Source: Mariniblastus sp. (lineage in GTDB: Bacteria; Planctomycetota; Planctomycetia; Pirellulales; Pirellulaceae). From it: a stretch of 64,000 bases of DNA. Positions within the stretch are counted from its first letter, which is position 1. Every line of letters begins with the position of its first letter. Positions 1 to 9,300 of the stretch are shown here, in pieces. Made by a program: the position numbers and the translations under genes. A model generated the notes under the pieces. That model was not told the DNA's origin and made no database searches. It saw nothing but the letters and a program-made list of their open reading frames with translations. The DNA is taken from the NCBI GenBank assembly GCA_022447555.1, contig JAKVBF010000013.1:124001-188000 (forward strand), read 5' to 3'.

Positions 1-668
1 CCAAGAACAAGGGAATTGAGCTCGCAAAGGGCAACTTTATCGCCTTCTTAGATGGAGACGATCGGTGGCGACCCACTAAACTCGAAAAGCAGATTGCAAA
101 ATTCAAAGCCGACCCCGACGTCGGTGTCGTTTACACCGACCGACTGAAATTCAAAGGAGATCAAATCGTACTGGCCAGTAATAAGATAGGTCATACGCCA
201 CGCGAAGGGGACGTTACCAAGTATTTAATTTACGACATGTTTGTCCCTTTTTCATCCTCCATGGTTAGAAAAACCGATCTCGACAAAGCGGGGTGGATGA
301 GTGAAGCATGCCCAATTGCTCCTGACTACGACTTGTGGCTTCGCCTTTCAACCGTCTGCAAGTTTGCTTATGTCGATGAGATATTGATGGAGTACCGAAC
401 CGGCATCGACAGCATTGGAACACGCGTCAAAACGAAAACGGATTACGTGATAAAGATACAAGAAGATTTTGTACGGGATTATTTTGATGGTAAATTCCCC
501 TACCCAAAATCACTGAATCGCGCCTATTACAACAAATATGTCGCTGCCGGTAACTTCCAGTTGGGACAACGTCAAAACGTGATCGCTCTTCGGTACTTCC
601 TGAAGGCGGCTAAATACCGACCTTTCCATTTTTCGATTTACAAGCGAATTCTAAGATCGATGCTTTAG
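1..668 (+). CDS. Glycosyltransferase family 2, 5' truncated
   Basis: Inverting GT-A type glycosyltransferase that would add a sugar to a growing surface glycan on the cytoplasmic face of the membrane. The gene enters from outside the window; the reading frame is open from base 3. Translation of the first 230 bases gives the GT2 hallmark IAFLDGDD (nucleotide-sugar/metal-binding DxD) followed by RWRPTKLEKQI, so the real start lies upstream and the first ATG inside (237) is not the start. Further on, the acceptor-site region PDYDLWLRL is typical of GT2 enzymes. The stop is at 666-668. It is followed, 55 bases later, by a sulfotransferase, a flippase and another sulfotransferase on the same strand, which suggests a polysaccharide operon. 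The family call is firm; donor and acceptor cannot be told. Confidence 0.88.
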   Translation, partial: KNKGIELAKGNFIAFLDGDDRWRPTKLEKQIAKFKADPDVGVVYTDRLKFKGDQIVLASNKIGHTPREGDVTKYLIYDMFVPFSSSMVRKTDLDKAGWMSEACPIAPDYDLWLRLSTVCKFAYVDEILMEYRTGIDSIGTRVKTKTDYVIKIQEDFVRDYFDGKFPYPKSLNRAYYNKYVAAGNFQLGQRQNVIALRYFLKAAKYRPFHFSIYKRILRSML

Positions 669-723
669 AAACCTTAGTCATGATGCCTTTACTCATTTTC
701 CGATATCGATTCGTAAATTATCC

Positions 724-1533
724 ATGAACCAGCCGCTTTTAACTCGAATTCAACGGAAGGCATGGCGTATCGCAGACCGCACTCGGCTCCGGCTATTTCC
801 GAGTCGATTCAGTCAATGGCCATGCCTTGAACGAAAACGATTGGTAGTCGGTTGTGAGTCCTCTGGAACGACCATCATCGCTAAATCACTGTTCGGCAAA
901 GGGCGGCTGCGATTTCTGATCGAGGGGCAACAAAGCTGGGTTTGGGATGCGCGCAGTAGAATTTTTCAGGGACTTGCCTCATTTGAAGACTACCCCCACC
1001 TCAGACTGTTCGATACTTGGAAGGTACCCGGTTTCGCACCCGTACTACCTCAACTTAGAACATCATACCCAAACTGTGCCACCGTTTACGTTGTGCGTAA
1101 TCCCCGTGACGTCGTCGCCTCGGCATTCCGAACATTTCAAATTACAAGCCGAGATGAATTCTCTAAGATTCCCTGGGTTCAGGCCAACTGGCTGGGCATT
1201 AAGGAAATGGATCCGTTCGCCCGCTTGGCGATGCGCTGGCGGATCTATTTGGAACAATCTGCCAAAGTCGATCGAGTCCACTACGTTCGGTACGAAGATT
1301 TCTGCGATAACAAAGTGGAGACGATCAGGCACTTGGCTGAATTCTTAGATCTGAAAATCGACTTGGGCTTTGTGCGTTCTATATGTAATCAACAGGCGAG
1401 CAATCGAAGTGCCAGATCGTATCCACCTCAAGGCCCCAACAGCTGGCAAAGCGTACCTGCAATTTCGGCTGCTGACATCGAAAAGGTTGAACAAATTTGC
1501 GGGCCACACCTAGCAGCTTGGGGATATGAGTGA
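724..1533 (+). CDS. Sulfotransferase family protein
   Basis: Predicted PAPS-dependent sulfotransferase of 269 residues. The 5'-phosphosulfate loop is visible at residues 41-52 (VVGCESSGTTII) and the 3'-phosphate-binding motif at 123-136 (VVRNPRDVVASAFR), followed by a YVRYEDF segment and an HLAEFLDL segment usual in the Sulfotransfer_1/3 families. The gene follows a GT2 glycosyltransferase and its last 8 bases overlap the start of a flippase, which points to translational coupling and to a glycan as the likely acceptor. The N-terminal 40 residues are basic and carry no signal peptide, so the enzyme is probably cytoplasmic or membrane-peripheral. Substrate is not deducible. Confidence 0.85.
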   Translation: MNQPLLTRIQRKAWRIADRTRLRLFPSRFSQWPCLERKRLVVGCESSGTTIIAKSLFGKGRLRFLIEGQQSWVWDARSRIFQGLASFEDYPHLRLFDTWKVPGFAPVLPQLRTSYPNCATVYVVRNPRDVVASAFRTFQITSRDEFSKIPWVQANWLGIKEMDPFARLAMRWRIYLEQSAKVDRVHYVRYEDFCDNKVETIRHLAEFLDLKIDLGFVRSICNQQASNRSARSYPPQGPNSWQSVPAISAADIEKVEQICGPHLAAWGYE

Positions 1534-3121
1534 ATCGCATTCGGCGATCTCCAAAACCACCCATTTCCCCCTCGCCATAGAACGATTTCCAAGAGAAAAA
1601 AAGTTGTCTGATAACAAACCGAAATCAAAGATTTTCACGAATGCAACGTCCAACATGCTGGCGTTTGTTTTCGCGATTATCGTCACCTTTTTCATGACGC
1701 CTATTCTCGTCAATGGTCTAGGTGATGATCGCTACGGCATCTGGGTTTTTGTTGAGTCGATCATCAAATATTTGGCACTCTTTGATCTTGGCATCACGGC
1801 AGCCGTCGTGAAGTACATCGCCAAGTTCAACGCGACTCAAGACAAACGTGAAATCAACCGTGTCTACTCAACCAGCATGGCGATCTTCTCGGTATTAGGG
1901 TTCCTGATTGCCTTAACCTCCATTCTGTATGCAGTTTGGGGCTCACTTCCTGACACCATCAGCCCCTCACTGGCTCTTGAAGCTCGGATCATGATTGCCC
2001 TATTAGGATTCAACCTGGCTTTCGGCCTGCCTATGAGCGTCTACAACTCGATCATCAGCGCTATCGAACTCTACTGGCTTAAGAATGTTGTTCAAATTGT
2101 CACGTTGTTCACTCGATCTTTAGTGTTTCTATGGGTGCTTTCTATGGGCTGGGGCATTGTCGGGATCGGGATTGCGATCACGGTTTTCTCACTGTTTCAA
2201 CAGCTGACTTACCTATTCATTGCCCATCGCAAACTACCAAGTCTCGGCTTTTCCTTCGGTTCAATTTCTAAAGCGTCTATCGGACAGATTGGGAATTACA
2301 GCATATGGACCTTTATTGCGGCCATCAGTTCACGGGTCTCATTTCAAACAGATGCGATCGTCATCGGTATTTGCATTGACCCGTCATCGGTCACCTATTT
2401 TGCAATCGCCGGGCGACTGATTGGATATTCAAAATCACTGGTTCGTTCAGCAACGATGGTCTTAACTCCACGGTTCAGTGTTCTTGAATCCCGTAAAGAA
2501 CATGATGAAATTCGTGGTTTATTGATATACGGAACGCGCATCAGCCTTTGGACTACCTGCTTCCTAACCCAAGGGCTCATAATCCTCGGCCCCAGCTTTA
2601 TCGGGACTTGGATGGGAGAGCGATTCCAAGAATTGAGTTCGCCCGTATTGATCATCCTTGCCGCCCCCCTATTTCTCTTCTTATCCCAATCGGTCTCGAG
2701 TCGCGTGCTTTATGGCATTGGAAAAGTTCGGCCGTTTGCGATCATCGTTGGAGCTAATGCACTAATAAACCTGAGTCTCAGCTTAGTTTTGGTTCGATTT
2801 TGGGGAATGGAGGGCGTTGCCATGGGAACGACGATTCCCTGTTGCATTCAACCATTTTTAATCGCCTATATTGTTTGCCGAGAAACACAGGTATCGAAAT
2901 GGGAATTTTTCACCAAGGCCTACCTTGCTCCACTTTGTGGAGCCTCCATCGCCACCATTGCCTGGGTTTGGCTGCTCTCCTACTTGACGCTTAACTCCTA
3001 TGTCGCGATTTTTTATGCTGGCCTGATCGGCTTTGCGCTTAACCTTGGCATAGCTCTCCTACTCGACAGACAGTTACGTCAACAATTCCAATCAACCCTA
3101 GTACGTCGTTTTTCGGTCTGA
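1526..3121 (+). CDS. Wzx-type polysaccharide flippase (MOP superfamily)
   Basis: A 531-residue integral membrane protein with about twelve to fourteen hydrophobic helices spread over its whole length after a basic 40-residue N-terminus. The first helix region (NMLAFVFAIIVTFFMTPILV) and the following GDDRYGIWVFVES and LFDLGITAAVVKYIAKF segments match the polysaccharide biosynthesis/O-antigen flippase branch of the MOP exporters (Wzx, RfbX), which move lipid-linked oligosaccharides to the outer face of the inner membrane. It overlaps the preceding sulfotransferase by 8 bases and is followed 13 bases later by another sulfotransferase. Because sulfotransferases flank it, the cargo may be sulfated before export. 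The annotated ATG is the first in frame; a later start near 1604 is possible. Confidence 0.87.
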   Translation: MSESHSAISKTTHFPLAIERFPREKKLSDNKPKSKIFTNATSNMLAFVFAIIVTFFMTPILVNGLGDDRYGIWVFVESIIKYLALFDLGITAAVVKYIAKFNATQDKREINRVYSTSMAIFSVLGFLIALTSILYAVWGSLPDTISPSLALEARIMIALLGFNLAFGLPMSVYNSIISAIELYWLKNVVQIVTLFTRSLVFLWVLSMGWGIVGIGIAITVFSLFQQLTYLFIAHRKLPSLGFSFGSISKASIGQIGNYSIWTFIAAISSRVSFQTDAIVIGICIDPSSVTYFAIAGRLIGYSKSLVRSATMVLTPRFSVLESRKEHDEIRGLLIYGTRISLWTTCFLTQGLIILGPSFIGTWMGERFQELSSPVLIILAAPLFLFLSQSVSSRVLYGIGKVRPFAIIVGANALINLSLSLVLVRFWGMEGVAMGTTIPCCIQPFLIAYIVCRETQVSKWEFFTKAYLAPLCGASIATIAWVWLLSYLTLNSYVAIFYAGLIGFALNLGIALLLDRQLRQQFQSTLVRRFSV

Positions 3122-3134
3122 ATCCAGGTATCGT

Positions 3135-4064
3135 ATGTCGACTCCATCTCCGATTTTCATCCTTGGCTCTCCACGTTCGGGTACGACACTTTTCAGTCTG
3201 ATACTAAAACAGAATCCTGAACTCGCCATCCCCTATGAATCCCATTTCATCGTCCCCGTTTTCACCAAATGGAGAAGTATTAGTCAGGCTGACTTCCCCG
3301 GGGTGCGGGCTACCATACTCGAAGAAATCATTAACTCAAAGTATGTCGCAGACTGGCATCCTAAAGTTTTAAACGACCAAATCGATTTAAACCAATGCCA
3401 TGATTTAGCGACCTTGATCAACCAAGTTTTCATGGCCTACGCCAAAAATGAATCCAAACAGCGGTGGGCTGACAAAACCCCTGGCTACCTCATTCATGTG
3501 GATACTCTGAACCATTTATTTCCCGAAGCTAAATTTATCCACCTCGTGAGGGATGGACGCGACGTATCTCTTTCACTTCTAAAAACTCAATTCGGTCCTA
3601 ACAACTTCCTCACCGCACTGCAGCACTGGGAACGCAAGGTCACCATCGCCCGGAAAATGTTGGCAATGCTTAGACCGGACCGGCACATTGAAATACGCTA
3701 CGAGGATCTAATCGCATCTCCTCGGTTAACAATGGAGCAGGTCAGCCACTTTCTCGAACTCGAATTCCATCCGACGATGCTAGAAGATTTCAGCCAAGAA
3801 GCGAAAGAACGTGTGGGTGACCGAATCCACACCCTTCACAGCAATCTAGTGCAACCACTTAACGCAAGTTCTTGCGAACGATGGAAACGTGAGTTGGGGA
3901 GTGCGGACCAACATCTCGCTTGGAAGATCGCCGGAACACAGCTAGAAGCCTTGGGCTATGATCGCGGCAAACGCTGCTCGTTCATCCCTCGGGAATTCCG
4001 CCGCGCCGTTCACCGCTGCAAGGCGTCCTACCGTTGGTGGCGTTCCGCTCGCAAAAAGGGCTAA
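3135..4064 (+). CDS. Sulfotransferase family protein
   Basis: A 309-residue PAPS-dependent sulfotransferase of the Sulfotransfer_3 type. The nucleotide loop FILGSPRSGTTLF is at residues 8-20 and the 3'-phosphate motif HLVRDGRDVSLSL at about 136-148; EIRYEDLIASP follows. The start codon is 13 bases after the flippase stop, so it is the fourth gene of the plus-strand glycan operon. It converges on a GT4 glycosyltransferase on the opposite strand. The C-terminus is strongly basic (RRAVHRCKASYRWWRSARKK), which could help membrane or polyanion binding; that part is inference. The acceptor is unknown, most likely a sugar hydroxyl of the exported polymer. Confidence 0.86.
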   Translation: MSTPSPIFILGSPRSGTTLFSLILKQNPELAIPYESHFIVPVFTKWRSISQADFPGVRATILEEIINSKYVADWHPKVLNDQIDLNQCHDLATLINQVFMAYAKNESKQRWADKTPGYLIHVDTLNHLFPEAKFIHLVRDGRDVSLSLLKTQFGPNNFLTALQHWERKVTIARKMLAMLRPDRHIEIRYEDLIASPRLTMEQVSHFLELEFHPTMLEDFSQEAKERVGDRIHTLHSNLVQPLNASSCERWKRELGSADQHLAWKIAGTQLEALGYDRGKRCSFIPREFRRAVHRCKASYRWWRSARKKG

Positions 4065-4105
4065 CTGAAACCAAGCCCCATGGGGACTCTCTCATCGACT
4101 TGACG

Positions 4106-5161
4106 TTAAGACTTGGTGGCAGACTCACCCAGTATTACGGCAGTCCTTAGCAGTCGCCGAACAAACGCAGCGTGCGTGAAGTTTTTTTCCACGTGCTCAT
4201 GCCCTGCTTGGCCCATCCTGCGAACCAGCTCTCGATCATTCCAGAGCGTCATAATCCGCTCTCTCAATAATGCAGAATCGCCTGAAGGAACGATAAAGCC
4301 TGTTTCTCCGTCGATGATATAATCTTCCGCCGCGATACTATCGGCAGCGATCACTGGCTTTTGATGCCACATCCCATTACAAAAATTGGCCTCCCCACCG
4401 CCTTTCAAACCCGTGTAGGTCATCGGGATCACCATAAAGCAAGAACTGGCCTGAAGTTTTGCAAAATCCGGTTCCGTCGCTCCCAGTTTGATGACGTTCG
4501 GCAGTTCCTCAATATTATTGCGCACCCTCGGATCAGTCGCGCAAATAATTACAGGAATTCCAGTATCGCGAACCGCTTCGATCAAGCATTGGTAGTCTCG
4601 CTTGCCATTTCCACAGGCAAACACGTAATTTCCGATCGGGAGGTCATATTTCTGACCTTTGGTGTGATTTGCTTTGAAAGGAATAAAAATAAAGCGATCT
4701 TCCGACATGCTGAGAAATTTTGCATGTGAGGTAACTTGGGGGCTGGACCATAAGACGGACAGCGTAACCCCCTTCATCGCTGAGGCCATGACTTTCTGCT
4801 TAAGGCCTTCGCTCACTTCGACAAAGATGTCCCAGCAGAGGACCGTTCTTTTGCGAAAAAAACCGAATCGATTTAAAAGCCCAACGTAAAACCAAACTCT
4901 GCTTGCACCGTTTACAACCAACACATCGGTAGGTTCACAATTTCGCAGCAGACGATGAGCATATAGAAGATTGCTTAACCGCTTCGAAAAATAACTCACA
5001 CACCGGCTCAGCCGCCCAGGTGGGATGACGTTTACTTGCAATTCCGATGCTAAAGAAAACGTTTCGTGGCCAATAAGTCGAACGTTGCCGCTGTTCTCAA
5101 AATCTGGCGAATCCAAAACCCGCCAGTCTGAGCAAATTGAGTCCAAGGATGGATTCGGCAT
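4106..5161 (-). CDS. Glycosyltransferase family 1/4 (GT-B)
   Basis: A 351-residue retaining GT-B glycosyltransferase. The C-terminal half carries the expected donor-binding region: IGNYVFACGNGKRDYQCLIEA, then PNVIKLGATEPDFAKLQASS, the conserved G-x-x-x-NFCNGMWHQKPVIAADS segment and EDYIIDGETGFIVPSGD, all typical of GT4 enzymes. The N-terminal half is divergent and shorter than usual, and the ORF opens with no signal peptide. It lies on the minus strand, convergent with a sulfotransferase, and is co-directional with another sulfotransferase upstream (start at 6046), so it belongs to the same glycan locus but to a separate transcript. Family assignment is firm; sugar specificity is not visible. 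Confidence 0.85.
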   Translation of the reverse strand: MPNPSLDSICSDWRVLDSPDFENSGNVRLIGHETFSLASELQVNVIPPGRLSRCVSYFSKRLSNLLYAHRLLRNCEPTDVLVVNGASRVWFYVGLLNRFGFFRKRTVLCWDIFVEVSEGLKQKVMASAMKGVTLSVLWSSPQVTSHAKFLSMSEDRFIFIPFKANHTKGQKYDLPIGNYVFACGNGKRDYQCLIEAVRDTGIPVIICATDPRVRNNIEELPNVIKLGATEPDFAKLQASSCFMVIPMTYTGLKGGGEANFCNGMWHQKPVIAADSIAAEDYIIDGETGFIVPSGDSALLRERIMTLWNDRELVRRMGQAGHEHVEKNFTHAAFVRRLLRTAVILGESATKS

Positions 5162-5233
5162 TCTCTTAATTTCCGATTTAATGGGTTCGACAAGGGATTA
5201 GTCGCTTGATACAAGCTGTCAAGGTCGAGAAGA

Positions 5234-6046
5234 TCACCGAGACACTAATCGATGAAGCCACGACAATTTTTTATTATTGTGGGTTAAACAGACATTCCGG
5301 ACGATCGAATTGGCTACTTTATCCACCAAGGCGTATTGTAATTTCGCCGCCCTCGGTACAGGGATCGAGCCAAAAGAATCGGGTAACGAGTATCCCCAAT
5401 ATTTTAAAAAAGGACCATAACATCTCGCCGTTGCAACATGTAGATCCGGGGTGAAAAAATCACCAAATGAGTCCGGTCGATCAGTCTTATTCACCATAGG
5501 CAAGGCCCGCTTCGGCGTGATATTCATCAACCTCAACGTCTGATCAAACTCATCCTTAATTGACTCAAATCTCATCACTTTAGCGAACCTGCGGTGCCCC
5601 AAAAGAAACCAGTTGAAATAAATCTTCCTCTGGTACCTGTTAAAATACTTCGCAAAATCCCCTTTGGTTTCTCGGATAAACTCGTATTTTTCAACGTGGC
5701 CATCTTCGACCCAACCCCCGTTTACTTTGTGATTCGCCGAATTGCTGAATGAGCCTTTATGGTCCTCTCGAAACTTACAGAACTCCGTCACCATGGCATC
5801 AAGTGGATTACGTACTGCACCGAATACAAAATACCGACGTTCCTTAGCAGAAGCCTGAGCATAGAACTCACTGTAGTTTGCGTGCTTGTAACAGATCCGC
5901 TCTCCCCCGTAGTACTCGCACAACTCCGCACTGATCGCAGTAGATGCCGTATGGGGGACTTCAATAAACACGAATTTATTTTCGTGACTGACGATCAACT
6001 GATTCACCTGTGATTTTTTAAATTCAAATAACTTCGGATTCGACAA
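5234..6046 (-). CDS. Sulfotransferase family 2-like protein with atypical PAPS loop
   Basis: A 270-residue protein related to the Sulfotransfer_2 (carbohydrate/heparan-type) family. Residues 26-38 (VFIEVPHTASTAI) occupy the place of the usual IPKTGGTS loop and residues 75-89 (FGAVRNPLDAMVTEF) the 3'-phosphate site; YFNWFLLGHRRFAKVMRFESI is also family-like. In the loop, His32 replaces the usual lysine and Ala/Ser replace the two glycines, so activity or cofactor use could differ. It is transcribed toward the GT4 gene with a 72-base gap and is the third sulfotransferase in 6 kb. The other possibility is a sulfotransferase-fold protein without sulfuryl transfer. Confidence 0.75.
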   Translation of the reverse strand: MSNPKLFEFKKSQVNQLIVSHENKFVFIEVPHTASTAISAELCEYYGGERICYKHANYSEFYAQASAKERRYFVFGAVRNPLDAMVTEFCKFREDHKGSFSNSANHKVNGGWVEDGHVEKYEFIRETKGDFAKYFNRYQRKIYFNWFLLGHRRFAKVMRFESIKDEFDQTLRLMNITPKRALPMVNKTDRPDSFGDFFTPDLHVATARCYGPFLKYWGYSLPDSFGSIPVPRAAKLQYALVDKVANSIVRNVCLTHNNKKLSWLHRLVSR

Positions 6047-6334
6047 ACCGTGGCGGTTGATTAACGAAGATCAAAAGACGCTTAGAAATCAGGCGATGGA
6101 TGGGGAAGGGACGCGATCAAGATCAACAGAATCGCTAAAGGCCTAGCTTAATTCAATGCTCTCAAAAGTCTACTGGCAATTCTCCTCCAAATCATACTGT
6201 GCCTTAATCCAGAGTGTGAACGAACGATTTAAAAGAGACCACTTGAACTGCCTTAGAGACTTGAGGCATTGGCATAAAAACAAACACACTGCCAAACCAT
6301 TTCATCGAAATCGACCTGCCACCGTTTTGAAAAC

Positions 6335-9300
6335 CTACTCATCAATCAATTCAAAATTATACCAGACATCGTTCGTGCGGCTCGTATCCACTGCCAAATC
6401 CAGATAGACTTCTGCTCGGTCGAATCCTTTAAAATATCGACTTAGCCCGGCACCTCGATAAGATCCGAAATCTTTTTCCAGATGAATCTCGTCTTCTTCA
6501 CGTGTTCCATGAATTTCGATTTCATCCACGCCACCACTAACAGACCATACCGTTATCGCGGCAAATCCATTGACTCGATGATAAGTCTCACTGTTGCGTA
6601 GCGAAGTAAAATTGGAATCGCTGTATAGTAAGTCATCTCGTTCTGAGTCGTACATCCGAATGGAATCGCCGCCACCATTAACGGAACTGATATTTTGCCT
6701 TTCAAACGCAGTCAAGGCAATTGATCGCAGTGAATTGGACAGTGATGCATAACCTGACCTCATCACAGCCAGATCATTAAGGTTGGAATCTGTTAAATAA
6801 AATGCATCCAAGCCTCCAGCCGCGTTGATCGCAGCCGACTGATACCCCTGAACATAGTTATTAAATCCATCTCCGTACATTCGAACCCAATCCAATCCAC
6901 CCACCAAGGTGTCAACGCGTTCAGTACCCAGCATGCGGACCGCATCATCACCACCACTGCCCAAGTCGGTCGATGCATGTTCAAAACCCATCGCCTTACA
7001 CCGTCCCGTGGCATTCGTTAATTCGACTCGATCTGCAGTCATGACCACGTCATCAAACTGAATACCACCTTGAATGACAGCCGTATCCACACCGCCATTG
7101 GCATAAGCAGTCACGTCCTCAAATCCGAAAACTCTTAGATGGCTGACACCCGTTTTCATCGAGGCGACCGCTTCTGATCTTGCAAAGCGGTCATCGTCAG
7201 TTGAGCCATGAAATACGATGCGATCTTGGCCTTCTCCAGTGGCGCGGACAACCTGCGTGACAAAACCCAAGGCCGATAAACTACGATCTGACTCAGTCCA
7301 TCGCAATTGTCCATCGCGCGATTCAATCAAATCATCACCCGCGGTATCGCCGAGATAAAATTTGTCGTCGCCGTCGCCACTCGAAATCAAAACGGTTTGA
7401 AACCCCTGCAAGTTATGTACGAAGCCATTGCCATTCAGGACTAGGGCATCCAAGGTCCCGAAAAGGGTCTCTCGATCATCGGTACCGATCAATTCCGCCG
7501 TGTCTAAACCTCGATTAGAAATCGTCTTAGTACGATCAAATCCTCGTGCCTCACGGACACTGCTGGAATCCGTAATTCGAAGGACTTGGTCATTGGCGAA
7601 CAGGGAGTCATCCCCACTGGAATCAAATAACGTGGCCTTATCCAGCCCGCCAATATTCGACATGGCCGTTACTGACTCAAACCCATAGCCACTCAAAACA
7701 CTATCATCGGAGTACATGACTGAATGAGTTGCGTAGCTATAGAACCGCTCGTCCTCCATTGTGTCCAAGAACCTCAGTGTGTCATGTCCATTTGAATCGC
7801 GCGCGACAACATTTTCAAAACCACTTGTAAAGACGTCCATCCTGTCAGTCATCAGGTTTCCAACATCTGCCGAAACGGTCACCAAGTCATCCCCCTCAGT
7901 GCCGTTGAAGTATGCCCTGTCTTGCCCTGCGCCGCCGACGGCGTTCACTGCTTCGATATTACCGGTAACCACTTTCATCTGATTTGCTAAAAGGATCACC
8001 GAGTTCCCCAAAGTCGTTAGCTGATCCTCTCCGAAAGAACCTGTGAGGTTTGCTAAGTCATTCCCACCAGCACCCCGAAAGCGAATGATTTCCGTGCCCG
8101 AAGCAACGGCAAAATGAAAACCGTCTATATTGAAATGCCCGGGATTATCAGCCGCCCAGTAGAATCGATTGTCTCCTGCTGTCGCATCCACGTAAAGAGT
8201 TGTACCATCGTAGGTCAAGGTATAGTCATCTTTGGATGGGGTATTAATATCTAATTCAATTTCGACCGTTTGCGTCTGGTTTGCAGTAACACTCACTACC
8301 GCTTCTCCGCCACCACTAACTGCCGTTATCGTGTAGGGGCCAAAATCAACCCGACCACCACCTTGCTTGTGAAATTCAGCTAACTCGACACTGACCCGCC
8401 CGTCATGATTAGTGACTCCGGAGAAAATCTGATTACCGTCCTCGTCTGTGACCGAGATCGCGGCACTGGAAACGTATTCGCCCTTTCGATCGATAACGTG
8501 CAATGTCGTCGACCAATGCTGCGCCAGCAACGCTCGGCCCTCAGGATTTCCGCTGGCGTAATTTACGAAAATACCTGATTTAAATTGGTCGCTACTTTGG
8601 GAATTAACAAATATCGAATCGACAAATTCTGCGTCGAAGTGAATGTCGGTTTCTCTCGTCGGAACATAACCAGCTTCAAAAATCCAATCCCCGCTATGAT
8701 CGACCAGTTCAATGGTAGACCGCTCAATGCGGACACTCGACCTTTGCGAGTGACCCAAAATACCGTCATTGGTAATTAAATGATTGTCAAAGATATGCAA
8801 GTCATTTGAATCCTGGCCCAGCAGCTTAAAAGCAGCCGCTCGCTGGCCGACGCTCTTGATTTCAAACGTATTATCATGGACGCGCACATTCCCATTTTCA
8901 CCATTTGCGCGAAAGGCATAGCCCGTCGCAAATTCAGCGCGAACTAAGACATGATTCCCGTCAATCTCAATATCACGATTACCCTCAATTTGTATCCCAT
9001 AGGCACCGCCTAACTGCTGACCTTGATACTCTTGATTGTTAGCCAGGTTCTGCACGCGAATAATATTATCGAAAACACGAATGCCGTCGTCTCGAATAAA
9101 TACGCCACGACAACTGTAGTCGCCGTGACTCGAATCAACTAAATTTTCATAAACGGTCGTGCCCGCGCCTGCCGCATAGATTGCAAAACCATTGGTGTAA
9201 GCCGACTTTAGTTGGAACGTATTACCGTAAATCTCGCTTGCCAAACCTCCTGATACCATCACACCGGAATGGGGGCCGCCATGAATTTGATTATTGGCGA

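Noticed and set aside
4068-4090. CCCCATGGGG palindrome between convergent genes at 4064 and 4106
   Set aside because: Perfect but with no loop and no T run; chance palindrome.
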